From NCBI GenBank assembly GCA_045649205.1, contig JAZRPJ010000161.1:1-12867 (forward strand): a stretch of 12,867 nt of DNA, given 5' to 3'. Made by a program: the position numbers and the translations under genes. Positions 1 through 5,915 of the stretch are shown piece by piece. The notes below the pieces were generated by a model. It did not search any database, was not told the origin of the DNA, and was given only the letters and a program-made list of their open reading frames with translations. Position 1 is the stretch's first letter. The number at the start of each line of letters is the position of its first letter. Origin of the DNA: Flemingiibacterium sp045649205 (lineage in GTDB: Bacteria; Bacillota; Clostridia; Oscillospirales; CAG-272).

Positions 1-1706
1 AGTGTGCGCCTGCGGTGTTCTACATCGAAGTTTACGGCTATAGCGGCAAGCCTATTGCAAGCGGAAGCGGATTCTTCATCACCGAGAACGGCTATGCGAT
101 AACCAACCGCCATGTTGTGCTTGGCAATTCCTACATTGAAATAACTACCGTTGACGGCAAAAAGTATGACAATATTAAGATAGTCGACGTGGATGAGAAA
201 AAGGATCTCGTGCTTTTGAAGGTCAATTCCGGCAATAGATTCGCCTATCTTGAGGTCGGCAACTCCGATGCGGTGAAGCAGGGACAGACCATATACGCGA
301 TAGGCAGCCCTCAAGGACTGGAAAATACACTCTCACAGGGTATTGTTTCAAGCCCGAAGCGGACTATCGGTGAGGTTACATATATCCAGATGTCAGCGCA
401 GATAGACAACGGAAGCAGCGGCGGCGCACTTATCGACGAATACGGTAAAGCCGTAGGCGTGACTGCCGCATCCATAAGAAATAACAATGCGGACCTGAAT
501 CTTGCTATCCCGATAAATGCGGCAAAGGGGCTCAATAAAAACAGTACCAAGAAGCATACCCTTTGGCCGGATGCCACTTACAATGACGAGTACGGTCTTG
601 TTGACGGTATGTATGATTTCGGAGTTTTTTCAGGATTCCTTCCCATGGACTTGGTAATGAACCCCGCCGGATTTGAAATTCGATATGACGTTACAGATGC
701 GGTGCCCAGTGCCAAGAACCCCGACCCGATAAAAACTTCTCTTGACAATTACAGTGACGCTATGGCAGCAAACGGATTTACCGTAACGCGCGCTGGAATG
801 TATGCAGTTGAGTTTAAAACGGATACAGTGATTATAACGCTGTCCCTCGACAAGGAAACCGAAGAATTTATTCTCTTTACTCTTGATGTCAAGCTACAGT
901 ATTACGCAAAGTCACCCAAGGTTCCGGATTTCGGTTGGTATTATGATTTTGGTGAAACCAAGCCCGTATATACCTACAAGGACGAATTTCATACATATAA
1001 GTATAAGGTTCCGACAACTTCAGCACTATTTATGTACTGCCGCCTGCTTGAGGACACCGGCTTCAAGTATTCGGGCGAATCGCAAATGGCTGACGGTAAG
1101 ATAGCAGATTCTTACATCGGTTACGGCATCAGGGTAAACTGCTATGCTGACGGAGAATATGTCATCATCGAAATATCTCCCGCCTCTGTTACACCGCAGA
1201 CTGCGGCAATTGCAAGGCTGGCACAAAATCTGAAGGCGAAGGGTACCTACGATGCGGCAAGCGGATCATACAAATCCGAGAAAAAGATAAGTAAAGTTCT
1301 TTATAATGTCACTTTATTTGAAAAGACCGGAATCATACATTTCAGCAGTATAGAAACAGTATCAGCGAAGAGTGTACCATTTGCGGATGATATGGGCGTA
1401 AGTGATTCCGATGCGAGCGTGACTTTGGAAACTTATATTAATCTGGCTCCGGACGGAGAAACTACGGTGACATTTATATGCAAATCGGGAAATCTTGTCC
1501 TCAGATACGAAGCTTCATTTGACAAATATAGTTTCTCACAGAACAGCAGCTTGACACCTAAAAATAATAACGTGGCATCAAAGATCCAAAAGCAAGTACA
1601 TGACCGCACTGTTTTTCAGATGGTAAGGACACTGAACGGCTGCAAGTCGTATTTGCTTAATAATCTTGGTGTAACGCTTCCCGAGCTTGGATTTAACAAT
1701 TTCTAA
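1..1706 (+). CDS. Trypsin-like (S1C/HtrA-type) serine protease with unknown C-terminal region, 5' partial
   Basis: Residues are numbered from the GTG at 15. The catalytic triad of the chymotrypsin/HtrA fold is visible: His33 in TNRHVV, Asp64 in KKDLVLL and Ser135 in GSSGGAL, with the typical GSGFFI strand before the His and IGSPQGL between Asp and Ser. The protease domain covers about residues 5-172. No PDZ domain follows. Instead there are about 390 residues I do not recognise, with what look like three loosely similar alpha/beta modules near 242-282, 335-390 and 396-450. The frame stays open to the left edge, the GTG at 15 has no ribosome site, and the protein would begin inside the protease fold without a signal or membrane segment. 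The true start is therefore upstream of the window, and family members are usually exported or membrane-anchored. The gene looks somewhat more A/T-rich than the housekeeping genes to the right. The protease call is firm; the substrate and the role of the C-terminus are unknown. Confidence 0.88.
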   Translation, partial: CAPAVFYIEVYGYSGKPIASGSGFFITENGYAITNRHVVLGNSYIEITTVDGKKYDNIKIVDVDEKKDLVLLKVNSGNRFAYLEVGNSDAVKQGQTIYAIGSPQGLENTLSQGIVSSPKRTIGEVTYIQMSAQIDNGSSGGALIDEYGKAVGVTAASIRNNNADLNLAIPINAAKGLNKNSTKKHTLWPDATYNDEYGLVDGMYDFGVFSGFLPMDLVMNPAGFEIRYDVTDAVPSAKNPDPIKTSLDNYSDAMAANGFTVTRAGMYAVEFKTDTVIITLSLDKETEEFILFTLDVKLQYYAKSPKVPDFGWYYDFGETKPVYTYKDEFHTYKYKVPTTSALFMYCRLLEDTGFKYSGESQMADGKIADSYIGYGIRVNCYADGEYVIIEISPASVTPQTAAIARLAQNLKAKGTYDAASGSYKSEKKISKVLYNVTLFEKTGIIHFSSIETVSAKSVPFADDMGVSDSDASVTLETYINLAPDGETTVTFICKSGNLVLRYEASFDKYSFSQNSSLTPKNNNVASKIQKQVHDRTVFQMVRTLNGCKSYLLNNLGVTLPELGFNNF

Positions 1707-1771
1707 TGATGACCCCGACGAAAGATTCGTCATGTACCTTTGTAATTCCTGACTGAAAATATTTGCAAATA

Positions 1772-1811
1772 AAAATAGGGCAGAGAATATAGAAATTCTC
1801 TGCCTTATTTT
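1772..1811. terminator. Bidirectional rho-independent terminator
   Basis: A perfect 10-bp stem, GGCAGAGAAT (1779-1788) with ATTCTCTGCC (1795-1804), closes a 6-base loop. The stem extends outward through a G-T pair into A/T pairs, with an A-rich run on the left and a T-rich run on the right, so each strand reads as a hairpin followed by U-rich RNA. It lies between two convergent genes, the protease ending at 1706 and the PHP gene ending at 1821, and fits both as terminator. Confidence 0.9.
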
Positions 1812-1820
1812 ATTTATGAA

Positions 1821-3050
1821 CTATTTGCCCCAGAACATTGCCTTGGTGATGTCCTTTGTAGCCGCTTCTTCGTGGGCGATGAGAGCATAGGTCGCATCGG
1901 TGAGGTGAGCGAACATGGGATCGTCCATCGCCTTGCATATGAAGGACTGACGGGGTGAGTTAATGTCCTCGCCGCTTATCTGGAAGAAGGAATTTTCCTT
2001 GCAGAGTGCCATAATGCGCTCAAGCTGTTCCTTTGTGTTGCGGGAAGGCATATAAGTAACGGCATTGAAGCCGAGGCGCTTAAGCTCGGAGAAGAGGAGA
2101 TCAATGTAGTCATCCTCGAACTTCTGGGCTTTTTTGTCGCCGGTTACGGAGTTGCCAACGTCACCGAGGTATGCGTACGCAGAGATCGCACCTGTTTCTT
2201 TGCAGAGGGCGATGTATTCGGCCACATCGGGACATTCGTCTGTAGCGGGGATGTAGAATTTCTCAACAAGGTCGCTCTTGAGAGCACCGAGAATATCATA
2301 CTCGTAGAACTGAGGGGTGTCATTTCCACCGGCAATCTGACCCTTGACCTTGTCGGAGAGCTTCATCTTCATGTCGTTTTCAAGGAAATTGAGAAGCTCT
2401 GCAGGGGTGGTAAAGCGTGCGGTCAGCTTCTTTGCAAGAGCAAAGAGAATGTGACGCTCGGTTACCGAACCGCCTTCCCATGAATTTGAGAGGGGAAGTA
2501 CATCGGATTTGAAATCAATAGAAACTCCGTAAGGAAGCATGATCTCGTTGATCTTTCTGCACATCTTCAGGTTGCGAAGATTACGGCGGCGACGGTAGGT
2601 TTCAAAGAACGCGTCGAACTTCGGAATCATCTGATGGGGAATTCCGTGAATTGCCACGTACGCAACGGAGATCTGGTCGGGATTGTTGATTCTCTTTCCG
2701 TTAAGAGCAGTGCCTGCCATATTCACGCGGCATTCCGCACCTACGGTCACGGGCATACCGATAATTTCACCGGCTTCGATAAATTCGAGGGCGCCGGAAA
2801 CGGAGTCGTGGTCCATGATTCCTGCCGTGCCAAGTCCGTTCTGCCAAGCCATATAGAGTGCCTTGGTAGGGGAATAGGGCGAGAAGGAGTATGTGGTGTG
2901 AATATGGTTGTTTACATAAGCGGTTTTTTCGGGAGTCTTAAGCTCGCCCTTGTCGGTGAGAGCCTTGATCTCGCGAAGTGCCGCAAGTCTTTCTTCTTTT
3001 GTATCGGCGTTAAGTGCGCCGATGAGTGCGTCAATGTTCATTGTATTCAT
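1821..3050 (-). CDS. PHP-domain metal-dependent phosphoesterase-like protein
   Basis: A protein of 409 residues if started at the ATG at 3050. PHP (polymerase and histidinol phosphatase) metal-site motifs are present in order: HIH at 49-51, DH at 80-81 in GIMDHDS, and Glu106 in GAECRV. Further His/Asp candidates lie in AIHGIPHQM, VTERHIL and, near the C-terminus, GEDINSPRQ. PHP enzymes bind two or three divalent metals and usually hydrolyse phosphoesters (histidinol phosphate, nucleotides). The length exceeds that of a minimal PHP phosphatase because of inserted helices around residues 150-260. It is the last gene of the sorE-sorD transcript, 19 bases after sorD, which suggests a sugar-phosphate substrate, but that is inference only. 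A GTG at 3053, and ATGs at 3050 and 3041, are all possible starts; only a weak AAGAAAG lies upstream. No signal peptide is seen, so it is probably cytoplasmic. The family call is good; the reaction is unknown. Confidence 0.82.
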   Translation of the reverse strand: MNTMNIDALIGALNADTKEERLAALREIKALTDKGELKTPEKTAYVNNHIHTTYSFSPYSPTKALYMAWQNGLGTAGIMDHDSVSGALEFIEAGEIIGMPVTVGAECRVNMAGTALNGKRINNPDQISVAYVAIHGIPHQMIPKFDAFFETYRRRRNLRNLKMCRKINEIMLPYGVSIDFKSDVLPLSNSWEGGSVTERHILFALAKKLTARFTTPAELLNFLENDMKMKLSDKVKGQIAGGNDTPQFYEYDILGALKSDLVEKFYIPATDECPDVAEYIALCKETGAISAYAYLGDVGNSVTGDKKAQKFEDDYIDLLFSELKRLGFNAVTYMPSRNTKEQLERIMALCKENSFFQISGEDINSPRQSFICKAMDDPMFAHLTDATYALIAHEEAATKDITKAMFWGK

Positions 3051-3069
3051 CACTTTCTTAAAAGTAAAA

Positions 3070-4176
3070 TCAGTGGAGCATTACCTGACCGCCGGTTACG
3101 GGGATAGCCTGACCGGTTTCGTATTCCTGCTCGATGATGTAGAGGATAGCGCGTACAACGTCCATGACCTCGCATCCGCGGTTGAGTGGCACTTTCGCCT
3201 CGTAGAAGCGGCGTACGTCTTCAACAGTCTTCGCGCCGGGAACCTTGCCCGCGTTGAGGTACTGAACGAAGAGTCCCTTTTCGGGGTCGCTCCAGAGAGG
3301 ACCGTTAAGGAAGTTACCGGGGCAAACCGCATTTACCTTGATGCCGTAGGGAGCAAGCTCAAGAGCAAAGGATGAGGTAAGACCGATACCGCCAAACTTA
3401 CTGCCGGCATAAGCAAAGTTCTTATTGGAGGGCTCAAGACCGGATTTGGAGTTGATCTCAACGATATCGGTAAGATAATCGGGGCATACAGCACGCTGTA
3501 CCTTCATAACAGCGGAAGCGTACTTTGCGCAGAGGAAGTATGCAGTGTAGTTAACAGCGGTAACAAGCTCGAAGTTGGACTTTGTCATTTCCTCGAGGCT
3601 GCCTGCACGGACGATACCTGCATTGTTTACGAACACATCAAGACCGCCGAATTCGGCAACGCACTTTGCTACCATAGCTTTGACGCTCGCCTCATCGCTT
3701 ACATTTGCGCTAACGGCAATAGCTCTGCCTGCACCGAACTTTTGGCAAAGTTCAGCGGCAGTAGCCTGTGCGCCGGCTTCGTTCATATCGGCAACTACGA
3801 TATAGCCGCCTTCTTTTGCCATTTCTTCGGCGATACCCTTACCGAAGCCCTGTGCGCTTCCGGTAACGATGGTGATCTTTCCTGCGATTCTGCCTGCGGT
3901 TACAGCAGGGGCAGGGATAAGTGCGCCAAGACCCTTTACCAGGACCGCCTCGGGCGCTCTGCCGTTCTTTTCCACATATGCGGCGAATGCATTCTTGATG
4001 CAGTCAATATCCTCACAGTCAATGGTGAGGGGATTCTTGTCAGCGAGCTTTGCGATCTCACTCTTGTCCTGGGTGAGCTTTACAAGACCGCCAAGAAGCA
4101 TACGGACTGCCGGAATAACGGCGATAATTTTATCCTCATTAAAGGAAATATCGGTGTAATCATTGATATTAAGCAT
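3070..4176 (-). CDS. Sorbitol-6-phosphate 2-dehydrogenase-like SDR with N-terminal extension
   Basis: Predicted to oxidise D-glucitol 6-phosphate to fructose 6-phosphate with NAD. The short-chain dehydrogenase core covers about residues 98-368: TGSAQGFG cofactor loop at 105-112, Asp130 after strand 2 (favours NAD over NADP), NNAG at 184-187, active-site serine in NSKSG at 242-246, and YAGSK at 256-260 carrying the catalytic Tyr and Lys. The segments INSKSG, SKFGGIGLT, KVPLNRGC and the end VTGGQVM match what I recall of E. coli SrlD, which points to the SrlD/SorD branch rather than a generic SDR. SrlD is about 259 residues; this protein has about 98 more at the N-terminus, including VLVKGLGALIP at 79-89, which resembles the linker in aldolase-SDR fusions (weak). 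The start ATG has GAGGT about 8 bases upstream, in the 20-base gap after sorE. The pairing with a SorE homologue supports the function. Confidence 0.85.
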   Translation of the reverse strand: MLNINDYTDISFNEDKIIAVIPAVRMLLGGLVKLTQDKSEIAKLADKNPLTIDCEDIDCIKNAFAAYVEKNGRAPEAVLVKGLGALIPAPAVTAGRIAGKITIVTGSAQGFGKGIAEEMAKEGGYIVVADMNEAGAQATAAELCQKFGAGRAIAVSANVSDEASVKAMVAKCVAEFGGLDVFVNNAGIVRAGSLEEMTKSNFELVTAVNYTAYFLCAKYASAVMKVQRAVCPDYLTDIVEINSKSGLEPSNKNFAYAGSKFGGIGLTSSFALELAPYGIKVNAVCPGNFLNGPLWSDPEKGLFVQYLNAGKVPGAKTVEDVRRFYEAKVPLNRGCEVMDVVRAILYIIEQEYETGQAIPVTGGQVMLH

Positions 4177-4196
4177 TGCTTTTACCTCACTCTACA

Positions 4197-5456
4197 TTAG
4201 ATGGCCTTTGCGTTTGCAAGGAGATATTTCTCGGCTTCAGCAGACCAAAGCCCCTTATTCTTTTCGCAGATCTTTGCAAGTTCAGCAAACATAGGATCGG
4301 TTTCGCCAAGCTTTGCGAAGTCGGCGATAGCAGTAAGGGGAAGGGAAATGCCGGTGTAGCAAAGCTTCTTGCCGCCGGGGATCTTGTCAAGATTAAGGGT
4401 GGTTTCGGGAACAGCATCGAGTCCGCAGATATGAGTGATCATAGCCGCAGGGTTGATAGCTCCGCTTTCCATAAGTGCGATCGCTTCTCTCATATCATCG
4501 GTGTTGCCGCCGCTGGTGCCTACGATATGAGTTGCCGCGTAGTGTACGTTGTAGAAGTTGAACATTGCGGAGAACTTGGGGTCAACGGGACCTGCGAAGA
4601 AGTTGAGGCAGCCGTCCTTTGCGAGGAGCGCATCGCCCATTTCGACAACGGGCTTAACGGGTGCGTATACGAATACGTCGTTGAAGCCGTCGGGAGCGAA
4701 GGACTTTAAGTATGCAACCGGATCTTCTTTGTCGCCGGTGTTTACGTACATAAGCTTAACGCCGTTCTTTGTAGCCTTTTCAACGGGAAGGACCTCAGCG
4801 GCTCTTGCCAGTCTTGCGGCGTCGATATCGGTAACGATAAGGAGGGCGGGACGGCGGTCGCAGGAAATGAGATAGTCAACCGCGCCAAGACCCATAGGAC
4901 CTGCACCTGCAAGCACGCAAGCCGCACCGCCTTCAACGATACCCATATCGTGAACGTAGCTTCCGCCCTTGGTGTGGTAGTTTGCATGGCATCCGCCGAT
5001 GATACAGCTCATAGGCTCGGAAAGAGAGCCGTAGAAGAAAGCATCGCCGTTATAGGAAAGGAGGCAGTCGCACTCCATGGTTTCGGGGGGAACGATAGCG
5101 TAGGTAGCGCCGCCGCCGCAGTACTTGTAGCTGTAGCCGGGAGCCATGAGAGAGCCGTTCTTGTTGTGAGCGGGCTGGATGGAGAATTTGTCGCCTGCCT
5201 TGTACTTATCCTGCCACTTCTTACCTACTTCAACGATAATTCCGCAGAATTCGTGGCCGAGGATGATGGGGTTTTCGGCAACGTCATCGGGAACTCTCTT
5301 GTGAGCCGCGCCCTGGATAGCCGCCTTGTGGGAGGACATACAGATACTGTCGGAGATGATGTTTACGAGAATTTCGTCATCTTTAATCTTAGGAAGTTCA
5401 AATTCCTCAAGGCGAATATCGTTTGCGCCGTAAAGTCTTACTGCTTTTGTTTTCAT
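4197..5456 (-). CDS. sorE: L-sorbose-1-phosphate reductase-like zinc-dependent alcohol dehydrogenase (SorE/YggP family)
   Basis: A 419-residue medium-chain dehydrogenase. The catalytic-zinc ligands are probably Cys39 (SICMSS), His68-Glu69 (GHEF) and possibly Glu147 (LSEPMSC). The nucleotide-binding motif GAGPMG is at 184-189, with Asp210 ending the second strand, suggesting NAD(H). Segments such as HKRVPDD, GHE, HANYHT, FFAGP, FNFYNVHY, HIVGTSGGNTDDM, IPGGKK and LPLTAIADF correspond closely, from memory, to E. coli YggP and to L-sorbose-1-phosphate reductase SorE, and the length is right for that family. SorE interconverts L-sorbose 1-phosphate and D-glucitol 6-phosphate, the substrate of the next gene. 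The ATG has AAGGAT 8 bases upstream. The upstream DUF3006-type gene ends 49 bases away with no evident terminator or promoter between them. Family assignment is strong; the exact polyol or ketose phosphate in this organism is inferred. Confidence 0.88.
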   Translation of the reverse strand: MKTKAVRLYGANDIRLEEFELPKIKDDEILVNIISDSICMSSHKAAIQGAAHKRVPDDVAENPIILGHEFCGIIVEVGKKWQDKYKAGDKFSIQPAHNKNGSLMAPGYSYKYCGGGATYAIVPPETMECDCLLSYNGDAFFYGSLSEPMSCIIGGCHANYHTKGGSYVHDMGIVEGGAACVLAGAGPMGLGAVDYLISCDRRPALLIVTDIDAARLARAAEVLPVEKATKNGVKLMYVNTGDKEDPVAYLKSFAPDGFNDVFVYAPVKPVVEMGDALLAKDGCLNFFAGPVDPKFSAMFNFYNVHYAATHIVGTSGGNTDDMREAIALMESGAINPAAMITHICGLDAVPETTLNLDKIPGGKKLCYTGISLPLTAIADFAKLGETDPMFAELAKICEKNKGLWSAEAEKYLLANAKAI

Positions 5457-5505
5457 GGTTCTTTATCCTTTCAAAATAAATAATTTTAACTTTTTTTGAT
5501 TTGGC

Positions 5506-5721
5506 TTATTTTCTCTTAACCAGACGGGCAAACCGAGATCTTACCGATTCTTTTCTTGCCTCTGTCAGTGCGGCATCATAAATAAAACTGCCGTCATCCG
5601 CGAGACGGAAAGCGTCGCCTTCCTTCGCGGAGCCCAAAACCTCGCGTGGAACAAGCCTTTCGTCGCCATCCCTTGATAAAAGAAGAGCGAAATTGCCTTC
5701 AAATCGGTCGAGTATATACAC
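5506..5721 (-). CDS. Small DUF3006-type protein
   Basis: A 71-residue protein starting VYILDRFEGNFALL, with LVPREVL in the middle and a basic, helical tail ending in KRK. This is the pattern I know from DUF3006: a small beta-rich unit (xxVDRxEGxxAVLE) followed by a charged helix. The function of that family is not established. The start is the GTG at 5721, not the ATG at 5772: a strong AAGGAGG sits 6 bases before the GTG, homology begins there, and the ATG at 5772 lies inside the promoter between the -10 and -35. It is the first gene after that promoter and precedes sorE by 49 bases, so it may share a transcript with the sorbose/sorbitol genes. That linkage may be positional rather than functional. 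Confidence 0.78.
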   Translation of the reverse strand: MYILDRFEGNFALLLSRDGDERLVPREVLGSAKEGDAFRLADDGSFIYDAALTEARKESVRSRFARLVKRK

Positions 5722-5727
5722 GGAAAA

Positions 5728-5734
5728 CCTCCTT
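5728..5734 (-). promoter_or_regulatory. Strong ribosome-binding site fixing a GTG start
   Basis: AAGGAGG on the minus strand, 6 bases before the GTG at 5721. It decides the start of the DUF3006-type gene in favour of GTG over the ATG 17 codons upstream. Confidence 0.85.
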
Positions 5735-5762
5735 GCTGCAAAAAACAAAGCCATACATATAT

Positions 5763-5791
5763 ATTGTAACAATTTACGGGGAAAAAGTCAA
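5763..5791 (-). promoter_or_regulatory. Sigma-A type promoter for the DUF3006-sorE-sorD-PHP genes
   Basis: On the minus strand, TTGACT (5791-5786), a 17-base spacer, then TACAAT (5768-5763); each box differs from consensus at one position. The predicted transcript starts near 5756, giving a leader of about 35 bases before the GTG at 5721. No second promoter of similar quality is seen before sorE, so this one probably drives the whole minus-strand cluster. No catabolite-repression (cre) site was recognised. Confidence 0.8.
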
Positions 5792-5802
5792 TCACTTTTG
5801 CG

Positions 5803-5827
5803 TTTTTTTGCAAAAAATTTTAAAAAA
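5803..5827. other. Helically phased A/T tracts between divergent promoters
   Basis: T7 at 5803-5809, A6 at 5812-5817 and A6 at 5822-5827. The two A6 runs are exactly 10 bases apart, the spacing expected for intrinsically curved DNA. The block lies upstream of both divergent promoters and could act as an UP element or a binding site for a nucleoid protein. The role is inferred. Confidence 0.5.
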
Positions 5828-5850
5828 CTCTTTTATTTGAAGCTGTAATG

Positions 5851-5859
5851 TGGTATAAT
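5851..5859 (+). promoter_or_regulatory. Extended -10 promoter for ligA
   Basis: TGGTATAAT: a perfect TATAAT at 5854-5859 preceded by the TGn extension. No good -35 is found 16-18 bases upstream, which is typical of extended -10 promoters; the A/T tracts further upstream may compensate. Transcription would start near 5866, about 50 bases before the ligA ATG. Confidence 0.72.
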
Positions 5860-5915
5860 ATAGTAGATTAGCATAATTCCTTATACGAAATCTGTTAAAA
5901 CGGAGGGATGTTTAC

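Noticed and set aside
1717..1731. Small perfect hairpin GACGAA-AGA-TTCGTC just after the protease stop
   Set aside because: Six base pairs without a following T-run; the real terminator is 45 bases downstream.
4950..5483. Plus-strand open frame of 177 codons opposite sorE
   Set aside because: Opposite a well-supported SorE homologue, and no protein family resemblance.
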